Shown here one piece after another: positions 11,110 through 53,545 of a stretch of DNA of 64,000 bases. The stretch spans positions 97,546,838 to 97,610,837 of the forward strand of contig NC_084485.1 in NCBI RefSeq assembly GCF_030035675.1. The letters run 5' to 3'. The position numbers and the translations under genes were made by a program. How positions within the stretch are numbered: position 1 is the first letter of the stretch; each line of letters starts with the position of its first letter. Under the pieces are notes generated by a model. That model ran no database searches. It was not told the DNA's origin and saw nothing but the letters and a program-made list of their open reading frames with translations. The stretch comes from Rhineura floridana. Taxonomy: Eukaryota > Chordata > Lepidosauria > Squamata > Rhineuridae.

Positions 11110-14100
11110 TATCTACTCAGAAGGATGTGCCACTGAGGACAAAAGGATTTCTGGTCTCAACCAGAAGTCAGGCATTTAACGTTGTTTGATCCCATGCTGT
11201 AGAACACTCTTCCAGCAGAAATTCAGCAGGCATCCTCGCTTTTGACTTTCAGGCATCTCAACTTTTTTTTGTCATGACAGGCCTATGCATCTGTTTAAAA
11301 TGTCTCATGAGTAGCCTTCATTTTAATTATTTTGTATTGCTTTCAAATGTTTTCATATTGCTGTACATTGTTGCCCTGTTGTTTTGCAAGAGGATAGTAT
11401 ACACTTTTGTAAATAGTTTTCCTCACAGATAAGTATGCATTGGATTGCAGCCTAAATAACATCAGAGCCTCAGTCCAGTAGTTAGATATGGACTGCTCAT
11501 TTTCCTCAAACTCTGGCATGGGACAAAAACCGAAGCCCAGGCTCCTCCTTTAAGGTGTTGGCCTTTTCATGCCACCTTGTTAAATGCAGGATGAAGCTGC
11601 AGTGCTGCAGCTTCCTCTGACAGAGTAACAGAAGAACTCCTAAACCCTGTTATTACCAGGTCCATCCACCCCAAACCAACCTATTTGGATTTGATACAAC
11701 CAGCAGTCAATTCTTCATTCTGCCTGTTATCTAGGACTTGCGTAAAAGTTTCCATACTTACGATTGCTTGCTTATCATTACTACATTTCTGATCTAATGT
11801 TCAGCTGCATGTCCAAATAAACATGACCATTGAACCACTTTGCCCGCCTCCTCTCTGTCTTCCTGTTTCTCACCTATATTAGGTCAAAGCCCTTTAAGGT
11901 AAGTCATAATAGTTTGCATAATTTCACACTTACACTCCATATTGTTTCCAGCTTCTTTATCCTTGACACATTGCTGCCAATCTTACACAAGATTCTCATT
12001 ACTGAGTTAAAAGGGGGGGGGAACTGGGGCACTACCCAGATTGATACTGCAATGGAAAGAGCATGATGAATGGGACTGTGAACTCTTGAGCTTCATTACT
12101 GTGTGTGGGCAAGCCTTTCCCCGGGTAAGCAAGTGGCCCAGGACAAACAAAAGAACACAGATGCCACAATAAATGGGAATCTCTAAAGGGAGGAAGCCAG
12201 CTTTGCAGTTTAAATTTTGAGGAAGGCATGAGTTTTAGTTAGAAACTATTGGAACTGGACTGCAGCCTTGATGTCAGCTGAGGGCCAAATTCCCTGGTTC
12301 GGCTATATCACGGTGGTAGAAAAATGACCTTTTACCCCACTTTACTTCCCCTGCTCTTTGCCGTTTCCCCAGCCCACCTCCACTACTAGAAGGGAACTGG
12401 TAGGGAGAAAACTTCTTAAAGCAGCAAAGTGTGTCCACATGTGCCAGGGGAGAAGCAAGTTCTTATCTCCTCTTGCATGTGTGCCTTTTGGAGCAAAACA
12501 TTAACCTCCACATTATTGCCAAACTGGTGTGCACTAAACAGACAGACACACACACACACATGGTTTAGCCCTGAAACTCTGGCTTTCTGGGCTCAGCAAA
12601 ACCGTATCTGATACAGCATCAAGGGATTTCCTACCTGTTTTTAGGCAGCTACTTGCTTCCCGTTACCGTTCTGTGGCTGTGTGAATAAATATTAAGATAC
12701 CTGGATTTTCCTCAGCAGCAGCTGCTGGTAGTTTGTATAGCAATAAACAGGAGATGTTTCTTGTAGTCTACTATATGGATACTGCTAAAATTGTAAATGT
12801 CATTCATTTATCCAAAATGAACTAAACATATATACCAACTCCAGTTGTTTTAACATTTTTTTCCTCAGGATGCCTTGGAAAAGCATACAAAAGTGGTAAT
12901 TAATCAAATCATTGTCACCTCTACAAGGCTTCTATACGTCATTTTGCAATTTTCTGCCCAAATGCTGGTAACATCAATAGCTGAGTGGTTAAAGTGAGAA
13001 AACACTAGCTTTAGAGGCGAAGCAGGAAACTTCTTTTCAAATATAGCTCTAGTCCTAATGATAAGTTTGGCAGTGACAGCCATTCTTCAGAGTGGCCACT
13101 CAAGTGATGAATGGGTTTGGAATACAGTGGCATTTAATTTGCTTACATTCTATAATTGTTCAAAATTAATATCCATCCTTTATATGCACAATGTGAGCAG
13201 TAGGGAGAACATTTCCAAATCCACCCAAATTGACCATTGAACGTGCAATGGTTTAAAACTCTGGGAGAAAGGGGGTGTAATTTTAATGAAAACATTTAGT
13301 GAAATCAAATCTTGCATAAATCTTAATCAAACACAACTTCATAAACCAAAGTGACTACACAATGCTTCCAACCATCAAGTGGCTCAGATTTTGGAAACAA
13401 AAGTCTCATTCCTTTTGTTGGAGGTTAATTTGCAACCAAGTTCAAGCTGGCTCCATATACTACTTTGATTAGATTGAAAGGGGGGGTAAAGGAGAGAGAT
13501 GTTTGAGCCAAGTTTCATTTGTGAGCAATTTTCAGATGATTCTTAATATACAAGAGAGAAAAAGTACTGTATAAAACAAAGTCAGCCACCAATCCTGTTT
13601 ATTTTTTCCACTTAGTTTTCATCTGCTCTACTGAACACTTAGAAAGATATTCATGATAAAATCAAACTTGAGAACTTCGGCACTATGCTCCAAGTGTTCT
13701 GCAGTTCAGAATACTAGAATTATTTGCAAGCATGTTCACAAAAAAAAAAGAACAAAACAATTAAAATGTTAATACAAAAAACAAAATGAGCTAAAAGCTA
13801 CAAACATATAGAGTAGCATAAAACAACAGGATTAAAATTGCATCCAAAAAACCCTGCAGTGCCTGCCACTGAAAGGACTATAAAGTAGGCACCAGGTGAA
13901 CCTTTCGGGGGAAAGCGTTCCACAGCTTATAGGAAAGAACTCTTTGCTTTCACAGAAATCAGTAAGATAGAATCCAGTTGCTGTTGTCACTGGAAAGATG
14001 TTAATATATTTACTGAGATTGCTAACTACAGCAGTAATGTGTTCAAGTTATTAACAGTTGCTCTTTAGTGTTCCATCATCAGGTAATCACCTATATCAGT

Positions 14101-14180
14101 TTAATGTGTGAATGAAGCACTTAACTAGTGACCATTTGTGAAGCATTAGGTTTTCCTCAGACTTGCCTTCAGCAGAAGGG
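11110..14180. other. Intergenic DNA between TACSTD2 and MYSM1
   Basis: AT-rich, with short homopolymers and a small CA run near 12547. No ORF looks like a protein. A fragment near 11430 (GTATGCATTGGATTGCAGCC) looks like a short miniature-element tail. Confidence 0.4.
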
Positions 14181-14186
14181 AAGCTG

Positions 14187-14287
14187 CAGCTCCCCAGATG
14201 TTGAATTCCAACTCCCATCAACCCCAGCCTGTATAGTTAGGGATGACAGGACTTGTAGCCCAACATCTGGAGGGCCACAGGTTCCCT
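14187..14287. repeat. Foldback element, ACTACAACTCCCATCA family
   Basis: CCCCAGATGTTGAATTCCAA and CAACATCTGGAGGGCCACAG form inverted arms around AACTCCCATCA and GACTTGTAG. Confidence 0.6.
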
Positions 14288-14371
14288 ACTCTGGAATAGA
14301 GGAATAGTAAACTCCTCTGAACTGAGTTCTCCCCAGTTCCTGATTTTATATAAGTAGCATTTCTGTTTATA

Positions 14372-14480
14372 TGAAATGGAAATGGACTGCCTTGAAGTCA
14401 ATCCCACCTTTTGGCGACCCTATGAATAGGGTTTTCATGGTAAATGGTATTCAGAGGTGGTTTACCATTGGGCAACAGTA
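14372..14480 (+). repeat. Copy of the ATGGCGACCCTATGAATAGG repeat
   Basis: It starts GAAATGGAAATGGACTGCC and runs through GCGACCCTATGAATAGGG to TTCAGAGGTGGTTTACCATTG. The same order is seen in the fuller copy at 23432. Confidence 0.6.
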
Positions 14481-14989
14481 TCCCAGCATCTTTGGGATAA
14501 CTGGGACTTCACTGTAAATTAGTTGTTACGCAGCTCCCTCTGCTGGCTCCATCCAGGTTTGAGTCACAGCTAATTATAACCATTGTTAGTAATATTACAC
14601 ACAAATTTACATGTTTTTCTAAAAAAGCAATCCTCAAGAACAGAAAAACAGTCTGAATTTGTGCCGTGATACAAAAATGCATGGTTCTGATTCTATATAT
14701 GTATTTCTCAGCTTCAGATGTTGCAAAACTATTTGGCTTTGCTGCAAGCAGTAAAAAAATCCCCAGGCTTGTCATATAGTGAAAACACCAGGGTGGGGGG
14801 AAAAAGAGCTCTTATGACTGACAGTTCTAGGTTATAATCAGAGGCAATTATTTTACCAGGGACTCCAATCACAGCACTTTTATAAATAGATGTTGCAATA
14901 ATCTGTCACTTTATTGTCTGTTCTGTGCTCTTTGCTAGTGGTGTTTGCTTGGGAAATGCTGGACATTGAAGTCCTTCTGTCCACAAATC

Positions 14990-15660
14990 CACTTCTGATA
15001 AATCAGCTTTGCACTTAGGCTTCTGTAAATGTTGGTGCCAACTGGCCATAGCACAAGCCTGAAGTGATTATTTTCATTTGTCTTAACTTCCTAGCCCTGC
15101 ATCTATCCTGAAATTTTGCAGCTTACTTTCCTAGAGGCATCCAATGTATGCCATTTTCATAATAAAATCATTCCCCACAAAACCACATGGAGGAAAGCAA
15201 ACCCCTTTTAGTTCTCCCCCTCAAAAAGCAACTCAAATGTGCCTACCAGAAAGTCCCTGGACCTATTTTGTCTGTAAGTAGGCAGGTTTCTTACCTAAGA
15301 GCACCTCTCATGCCTGCAATTTTCAGACTAATTGCCCACAAAACAATAGGGAGATTAAGTGAACCCTTTTTTTACCCACCCCAATCTGTAAAGGTTGTGC
15401 TTTCAGAAAAAATGCTGGTGCTATCCTTCTGAAATTTTACTAGGATTCATTCCCTCAATTCTACCATGCCTGCAAATTTCATCCTATTCTGCAAAAGATG
15501 TTTCCCTAAAAAAAAAAAAAAATCAAATATTGTAGGTGCCCAACACAAAAAACCCCTGATCTACTTGTCTGTAATTTGCCAGGCTTTATGCACTCTGGAG
15601 GAGCTACTATGCCTATAAGTTTCACTCAGTTCCATCAAAAGGACAAAAAGTTAACAGACT
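14990..15660. repeat. Degenerate tandem repeat, unit about 150-160 bp
   Basis: The landmark ATGCCTGCAA or a variant recurs at about 15148, 15310, 15466 and 15609, each followed by a TTTCA-type block and preceded by a CTAGGAG- or GGAGGAG-like block. Units are strongly diverged. No coding signal. Confidence 0.4.
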
Positions 15661-16109
15661 TTTTTTATTAGCCATAATAATGAATGGGGTTCATTAAGCT
15701 TCATTTTTCTGAATCAAATTTGGACCCCAAGCTAAGTCACACACCCTATGAAGCTGGTTCATTTCCAAAGCACTGAATCAGGATCCAACCCAAATTTTGT
15801 GGCCAGTGCACACACCTAGTACTTACACATAATGAGTGAGCAATAGTGTCAGTCTGGCTTTTTGATCCAAAGTCTGAAACCTGTGCAATTAGAAATTGGA
15901 ATTGAACTTGTATTGTTTAAATGAACCCCAAGACTCTTGGTACGTAAAGACTCAACACAAAATGGAGCTCCTAAAGGCAAATCTATTTTTTTAAAAAAAC
16001 AAAGAAATCTGCAATGTTCCACACCCTTTTAAGGGGGAAATCTCTCTTTTTTTGGATGTATAAAAATACTAATTTGAAACAAAGTAACATTTAAAACATT
16101 TTCACACAG

Positions 16110-16115
16110 TTTATT
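16110..16115 (-). terminator. MYSM1: MYSM1 poly(A) signal AATAAA
   Basis: The minus strand reads CTTCAATAAACTGTG about 1.35 kb past the MYSM1 stop, making this the likely 3' end of the transcript. The stretch from here to 17465 holds no other gene and is read as 3' UTR. Confidence 0.55.
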
Positions 16116-17465
16116 GAAGGGGCAATGTGGCCAATAACAATTCTTTTCATTATTTTAGTCATCAAATCCTCCCCATGCATATCATGGGCAAATATATCTG
16201 CATTGTGCTTTTACATGAGGGCCAAGTAGTCCAGTAATTCTTTTCTGTACAAATACACAATATTTACAATACTGTTATACACATTTACAATATAAAATGT
16301 AAACATTATTCAATAAAAATATGACGCTGCAATATGATTATGACATAACTCTCCAAAACATAAACCTTGGTTTTGGATTCCTTCCTCAAAAAGGAATTCC
16401 CAAATATTCAGCAATATGCTAGGGTCTCAATCGGGCAAACGAGGCATTATATCACACGCAATTTAAGACATAATGGTCTAGAGACTGAAGTAATGTGTAG
16501 ATCATATTTCAAAATTAAAGCAGCTTCAACTAGTGCACTATGATACAAGATCCCTTGCATGCAGATGATTAAGTCAAATATATTCTAGTATTGAACTAAA
16601 GTGGCTAAAGTGATGCATGCTGCACGTGAGTCCACAACTTCCACAGACAAAGCTTAGGTTAAAAAAAAGTCCATCTGGGTTGTGTTAATATAGTTTTGTA
16701 ATCCTGGCACATTCCTACTTCTTTGTGTTCTGTATGTATTTAGTACATATTCTGAGCTGAGATGCATGATGGTGAGGGGAATCTTCTACGCACAATTCTT
16801 AGTCTCTTTGTTTGGAAAGCCTCAGCTTTCTGTCCCTAGTTCTTGACAAATGAACAAGGCCTACCAATCTCATGCAAATCTGAACAATTAATTTAGACAG
16901 CAGAATTTGGTATGAAGGAGTTCATACCAAAATTGTCATTTTGCCACTGAAGACTTCTGTAGCATGCAAGCGCTTGAATAAGCTGGGGATACTTAAGTGA
17001 GAAGCTCCAGGCTGAAATTTTCCATGAGGAATCCTATCATTGCTGCCTTTAAAGTGAGTTTCCATTCCTTACTGCTTTCAGTAGCATACAATACAGCTTA
17101 TCAATTGAACAAAATGTGCTTGCCGATACATTTGACATTGAAATGTACGGTAGTGTTCTCTAAAATGACACATACAAGGTAGGCAATGTAATTATTTGAA
17201 TGACAGTTTGCTAAATAGCTCTTGGTCCAAGTAGATTATCACTTCAGGTACTTGGGCATCCAAATGGTGCAACTGTCTTATCCAATGGTGGGCTGCCGAA
17301 TAGTTCATTTCTCTCTTTGAAACATCATCATAATTTCAGAAGATTAGAAGTTATATCAGAGATCACATAGTTTGTCATGATTGTTTCACACTGTCTTTCA
17401 GTAATAGTCATTTTCTTGAGCCACACTGGATGCTGTCAAGTGAGCAATTACTCTTTACAGCACCA

Positions 17466-48049
<30,584 letters not shown>

Positions 48050-48489
48050 GCTGAAAACATTCCGTTCCCCCTCCCGGGTCTCGCGGGAACGAAACAGGAA
48101 ACGAGGTCAAAGATCGGCTCTATGGTTACGCTTCAACCATAGACTTCTGGCTTCGATAGCGTCAGAGGAGTGCAGAAAGCCACTCCAGAGTTCCGAGCAT
48201 GCGCCGAACAAAGAGGCGAAGCTTCCGCTGCCCTTTCTTTTGCCCTCAACTTCCAATGTCTGGGAAATGGGGTGGGGGAGAGGGTATAATGGAAATGACA
48301 AACGAGGTTGGAAGAGGACACGTAGTGAAAGGAGAGAAGGGCAGACTAGTCAGACTCTAATATGTATGTGTCCGTGTAAAATGTATATATGCACACATAC
48401 ATGCACACCCATACAAAGGGAGATTTATGTAACTCTCAGAGAAGCTTCCAAAATAAAAACATGGGAGTGCAATAAAATCTAATACCAGA

Positions 48490-49222
48490 TTTGGCAGGAA
48501 AAGAGGGAATGGACCGGGGAAAAACTCAAAAGGGATAAGAGGACCTCTTATGGATTGGAAACTATGAATGATGATAGGAAGCAAAGGATAGGAGTGAATG
48601 GAGAATTCTCACCATGAAGAAAAAAATGTATATTGGGACCAGTGCTATTTGGCAATCATAAGAAAACATTAGTGAAATAAATAAGATCAATAAAAATATG
48701 TATGTCTAAATTTACTGTATACTAGTGGCCAATGTGCACATTAGAATATGCCCTGTCATACATCTCTAGGATATATGTTTCACCATTAGTGTACCACATA
48801 CGCATAAAAAATCCATAAAAGAAATGTATTTCCAACTAGAGAGGGCTGAAATCATGAATATTTATTTGGGAGTATCTTTCCAGCTCATTTATTATAAAGT
48901 TGCTGAGTAAATGTTAAACCCTGAGAATGGGGTGTGAGAAGAAAGAGCTGTTAGCTGCCTTAAACAGTGTCAGCATGCCTCAGCATCATCTGGGAACTGC
49001 TCTGAGCTTGTTGAAGAAACAGTGGGACATAGATGCCATAAGTAAACAACACAGCAGAAATAACAGGCACAACAATTAAGTACAAATGTGGCTTTATTAA
49101 GAGCTGGTCTCAAGCCAGCCAGGGTAATGTTCCCATTAAATAAAAACTCATGGCAATACTTTCCATTTTTAAACCACCAAATGCATTTCAGTACTGTTGT
49201 GGGAATCTAAACAAAAAGGTTT
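48490..49222. other. Intergenic DNA between MYSM1 and the CARD-ANK gene
   Basis: No gene was recognised. Minus-strand AATAAA hexamers at about 49093 and 48862 could serve the CARD-ANK transcript, but they are far from its stop. Confidence 0.4.
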
Positions 49223-49235
49223 TGATCTAGTGCAG

Positions 49236-49366
49236 CCTTCTGCAACCTCGTGCCCTGCAGATGTTTTGGACTACAGCTCCTATTATCCCAGACCATTGGC
49301 CATGCTGACTGAGGCTAATGGGAATTATAGTTCAAAACATCTGGAGAGCACCACGTTGGGGAAGGC
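49236..49366. mobile_element. Foldback element with 13-bp flanking direct repeats
   Basis: Inverted ends CCTTCTGCAACCTCGTGCCC and CACCACGTTGGGGAAGGC enclose GGACTACAGCTCCTATTATC. TGATCTAGTGCAG occurs at 49223-49235 and 49367-49379. Confidence 0.7.
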
Positions 49367-49539
49367 TGATCTAGTGCAGTAATGTGGTAACTAGCTTTGG
49401 CCCCACACTCGCTTTGGATGTGTGAATATGCTTGATATAGAAATATTATACTGTGCTATATTTGGTGTTGACATTAACATCCCACATGGGGTTACAGGCA
49501 CACAGTCATTTGTTGTTTGGTGCTGAATATAGTGGAATT

Positions 49540-49720
49540 GCTACCATGAGTAAATGGTTTAGCTGAGTACATCCAGAAAGTCCCAGTTTCAGTCCCAGCA
49601 GTCCAGGTTGAGCAGGTCTGAAGCCCTGGAGAACTGCTGCCAGTCAGTGTAGAAAAGGCTACCCTAGCCGAACCATTGATTTTCCTCAAAATAAAGCAGC
49701 TTTCTATGTTCCTACACAGC
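49540..49720 (+). repeat. Decayed tRNA-derived SINE
   Basis: GGTTTAGCTGAGTACATCC, then CTGCTGCCAGTCAGTGTAG and AAAGCAGCTTTCTATGTTCC, match the body and end of the SINE family at 40095 and 57050. Confidence 0.55.
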
Positions 49721-50540
49721 TTCAACTGTGTTTATGTACTCCTAATACTATTTGTAATCCCATCCACCCACAAAAAGTAGCTAATATCAATTATAACACC
49801 GTAAAACAGCACACGACAATAAAACATATTTTAAAAAATCAGAAAGAATAAGACAGAAAAGCCACTAAATAAACTAAACTAAAATCGAAAGTCTAAGCAG
49901 ATAAAATGAAGGATTGTTGAAGAGAGAACATCACTGGCAAGGAGGGAGACAGCCTACACCTTTGGGCAGGCATCCCATGTGCTGGGCGCCATTACCAAAA
50001 AGAGGTTAACCTCCTTTCCCTGACTGTCCTGCACTGGTGAAGAAAAATCCTTGCACTTAGACACTAGTTTTGTATTTGAGCACAAGCCTGGTAGGCATAG
50101 GTAATATGGAACTGCATGGGACGGGGGGTCCATAGAATTCTATGCAGACAAATGAGTAGGCTGGTGGAGGAGGAGAGATGGAGGGTTCCATCTCTCCTTT
50201 GTACCCAGCAGAGAAAACAAGTGGGCTGGCAGATGACGGAAGGCCTTCCTCTGCAGAAAAGCAGAAGGTTGTTTCCTGAGAAATGGAACCCTTCATCATC
50301 TTCTGCCAGCCTTCAGTAGGCTAGTCTTCTTCTTTTTTAAGGCTAGGACCTTTTGTGAGCTTGTTTTGGGGTTTTTTAAATCAAGAGATCTAATCAATAT
50401 TCATCTGCATTATATCTGTTTTGACTCGGCCTGAAATGAGGCACCCCAGACACACGTGAGAACATGACACAGTGAGAACATAGTATTAGCTAGCAATAAC
50501 ATATAACTTGTGCTTCTTACATGGTTCCTTCTTTGCAAAA

Positions 50541-52811
50541 TTATCTTATCAATAACATTTTCTTTTTCAAAAGAGTAACAATCTGAGCTTGGTTTTCAGT
50601 TGGGCTGGATTCTGCTGCTTGCAGTGGGGTCTTCTTGAGGCTATTTGTGGCCTGTAGATTTGCTTTCTCCCCTGCAGACCAGTTGACTAGTGCACTTACA
50701 CAGTTAAAATGACCAGCTTTGCAAGCCCAATGCAATGGTGTGTCTTTATTATTGTCCAGAGCATTTATAGCTGAGCCACTGCTCAAAAAGAAATTTATTA
50801 AGTCACTGTGTCCGTGTTCTGCTGCAACATGCAGCGGCGTTTTTCTCCAAACATTTTTGTCATCAATATTTTTATTTTTGCTAGCAACCAGAAGTGCTTT
50901 TAGTATTTCTGTATTCCCATTGACAGCTGCATAGTGCATTGGTGTGCAGCCATCCATATCTTTAGTTCCAAACCGAGACTTCTTAGCTAACAGTGCTTTC
51001 ACCAAGTTAAGATGGCTTCCTATGGTTGCAAGATGAAGAGGGGTCTTTTTCTCTTTATCTGTTGCATTGGGGTCAGCATTGGAATTCAGAAGCAGTTCTA
51101 CTATAGCAGGATTTCCCCTTTCAGCAGAAAGATGCAGAGGTGTCTTTGACCGTTTATCCTTGACATTGACATTGGCCTTATGTTGCAACAGCTTTTGAGC
51201 AACATCGATATGACCCTTATAACTTGCAATGTGCAATGGAGTGAGCTGTTCTTTAGTGACCAAATCAATTTTAGCTCCTCCATCAACTAATATGTCCACT
51301 AGCGCTCCCTTATTGTGAAGCGCAGCAATGTGGAGGGGTGTCTGATCTCCCTGGCCTACAATGTTAGCGGCCATTCCTTTGCGCAGCAGCATCTTTGCAA
51401 TGGAAGAGGCTCCAGCTTGAACTGCCAGATGTAAAGCACTGCTTGAGTTGGGGGTCTTGTCCTTCAAGCTGGCTCCCTTTTCAATTAGAACTTTTGCTGA
51501 CTCAGTCTTCCCCATTTCACATGCTACAAGCAACGGCGTATACTGCACTTCATTGAGGGCATTTTTGTCTGTGCCCTTTTCAATTAAAGCTGCTACAATG
51601 CCATGCAGGTCTTTCTGAATGGCTTTAAAGAGAGCTGACACCATAGTATCAGGTGACATTCCTTTGGAATATTCCAGCAGTAACCTGAAGAGAGATTGGT
51701 TATTACTGTTAAAGGCTACATCAATTATGCCGGAATCAACATTGGCTCTGGCATCCAGCAGTACCTTGACAGTCTTCTCAAACCCTTGCGATACTGCATA
51801 GCTCAGAGCCGTCTGCCCTCTCTCATCTTTGGCATCCCTAAAAGCACCGTTCTGTAGCAGCACTTGTACCAGCTCACTGTCATCTCTGAGAGCAGCCATG
51901 TGCAGGAAGTTGTGCTGGCCCTTGTGTCGTCTTGCCTCTTCTTTCAGGATACTCTTCAGAACGTGGATATGGTGGTTCTGACTGGCCAGATGAAGTGGGC
52001 TGTTGCTGTCTTGATCCAAGCTATACATGTTGGCACCAGACCGGAGCAAAATTTTTACAGCTTTATCGTGACCTCTCTCAGCAGCTCTATGTAGTGGGGT
52101 TTTTCCATTTTTATCCTTCACTTCCGCCCTGGCACCTTTGCTGATAAGATAGTCAATTATTTCACTGTGCCCGTGAGCTGCTGCAATGTGTAGGAGGGTT
52201 TCATTTGCAGAGTTTACTGCGTTAATATCACTCTTCTGTAAGATTTTTTCCAAGTCAGAAAGATTACCTTTAGCCACAGAATCAAAAACAGAAAGAGAAA
52301 TAAAATTATTGTCTTTGGATTTCATGGCAACTGAACCTTGTTTTTCAGTATGTTTGCCCTGAGTCAGCTTTTCTGGCTTAGCTAAAACCTGTCTAGGGCT
52401 CTCTTTCTTTTCTTGGCGAGGATCCTTACTCTTCTGAACCCATCCTTTATCTTTCTCAAGCAGATAACCTATCAGTTGCCTTCTGGCATCGCCAATTCTC
52501 CCATTCACATCGCTAACATAACTCCTCATGTTGTTATATAGCTGTGGCTCAATCTGTTTCAAACATGGATAAAAAAAGAGCCTGCAAGCTCGCTCACCTT
52601 GAGCAACCAAGATATCCAAAACCCGAGAGTTCTTTGCAGTTCGTGTCCTGTAGTAGGATAAAACCATTTTTTTCTCTGGTGTAAAAATGCCATTTTCTAT
52701 CAGCCAGTTCAGAAGCTGGTCAGGGTTTTTTATGCCTTCTACAAGTTCCTTCTTTTTAGTTCTCAGTACTTCTGTGGCGTATGGATTTGTGAACATACCG
52801 GCTGAATACAT
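50541..52811 (-). CDS. CAIAP: CARD and ankyrin-repeat protein, Caiap-like inflammasome adaptor
   Basis: One uninterrupted 756-codon ORF. Residues about 8-100 form a CARD-like helical domain (YATEVLRTKKKELVEGIKNP, DQLLNWLIENGIFTPEKKM, SRVLDILVAQGERACRLFFY). A charged linker (about 120-170) leads to 16-18 ankyrin repeats from about 172 to the end, many with TPLHxAA and a G at the second helix (for example TPLHRAAERGHDKAVKILL and TPLHLSAERGNPAIVELLL). CARD plus about 16 ANK repeats is the architecture published for fish Caiap, which helps caspase-1 activation in resistance to bacteria. As I recall it is conserved from fish to marsupials and missing in placental mammals. No signal peptide or membrane helix, so it is cytosolic. 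The gene lies 2.5 kb upstream of MYSM1 on the same strand. A second Met at residue 6 could also start it. The symbol rests on domain order, not on a search. Confidence 0.85.
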   Translation of the reverse strand: MYSAGMFTNPYATEVLRTKKKELVEGIKNPDQLLNWLIENGIFTPEKKMVLSYYRTRTAKNSRVLDILVAQGERACRLFFYPCLKQIEPQLYNNMRSYVSDVNGRIGDARRQLIGYLLEKDKGWVQKSKDPRQEKKESPRQVLAKPEKLTQGKHTEKQGSVAMKSKDNNFISLSVFDSVAKGNLSDLEKILQKSDINAVNSANETLLHIAAAHGHSEIIDYLISKGARAEVKDKNGKTPLHRAAERGHDKAVKILLRSGANMYSLDQDSNSPLHLASQNHHIHVLKSILKEEARRHKGQHNFLHMAALRDDSELVQVLLQNGAFRDAKDERGQTALSYAVSQGFEKTVKVLLDARANVDSGIIDVAFNSNNQSLFRLLLEYSKGMSPDTMVSALFKAIQKDLHGIVAALIEKGTDKNALNEVQYTPLLVACEMGKTESAKVLIEKGASLKDKTPNSSSALHLAVQAGASSIAKMLLRKGMAANIVGQGDQTPLHIAALHNKGALVDILVDGGAKIDLVTKEQLTPLHIASYKGHIDVAQKLLQHKANVNVKDKRSKTPLHLSAERGNPAIVELLLNSNADPNATDKEKKTPLHLATIGSHLNLVKALLAKKSRFGTKDMDGCTPMHYAAVNGNTEILKALLVASKNKNIDDKNVWRKTPLHVAAEHGHSDLINFFLSSGSAINALDNNKDTPLHWACKAGHFNCVSALVNWSAGEKANLQATNSLKKTPLQAAESSPTENQAQIVTLLKKKMLLIR

Positions 52812-53430
52812 GATGTGTTTAGATTATTCACCCATAATACATTAAACACGCCTTTGCAGTTTGGCATTTAGTATGAAAAAGTGTAGATCATTACATAAGT
52901 TTGTTCCATTTTCTGCTAGTAAGTATTGTGGGGGTTCAAATAGAAATCACAGCAACAGCCACACACACACACAAGAGAGAGCATAAAATCTTCACCTTTA
53001 GTTGGGCAGCACTGTTGCCTTCTGATCCTCTTTTCTAGTCCTTAACAACACCATTGACAAATGCAAGGAAAACAAACAAAACTCTGTACAAGTATTCCAG
53101 CAAAAATGGTTGCATTACAAGATCTTGCAAGATAAAATTGTCAGGGAAATGGTGTTTTCAAAGTTGGTAGCTAAGTTATTGATGGACAGAAACTTTTTTT
53201 AAAAAATGTATTTGGCATGTGTGACCCATCTGTCAAATATGTCAGAAGAAAAGCAGCAGGCTAGTAACTGTTGCTATGTAATTAGCCTTTGTGTAATGTT
53301 AGGATAAAATTGTATAACCTTCAGTTAGTTACACAGAGGCGTTTCACACACTGTTCAAGACCTGTAATGCTGTACTGCTAAATAAAAGCAGTCCACATAA
53401 GTCAAGTGACTAAAAATGAGTTTAATATTT
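52812..53430. other. Upstream region of the CARD-ANK gene
   Basis: It should hold the promoter or a non-coding first exon, but no clear TATA box or CpG cluster is visible. A short (CA)n lies near 52960. Confidence 0.35.
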
Positions 53431-53545
53431 CAAAGATTTTAGATCCTTTATTTTAATTATTTAGAAAGATTTATAAACCTCTTAATAAAAAAGACTCTAG
53501 GCAGTGTACGTAAAATAATAAAACATTTTAGATGCTATGAAAGGG
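53430..53545 (-). mobile_element. LINE 3' tail fragment, L2-like
   Basis: On the minus strand ACTGCCTAGAGTC leads to AAGAGGTTTATAAATC and A/T-rich sequence with AAATAATT, like other L2-like tails in the window. Weak. Confidence 0.35.
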
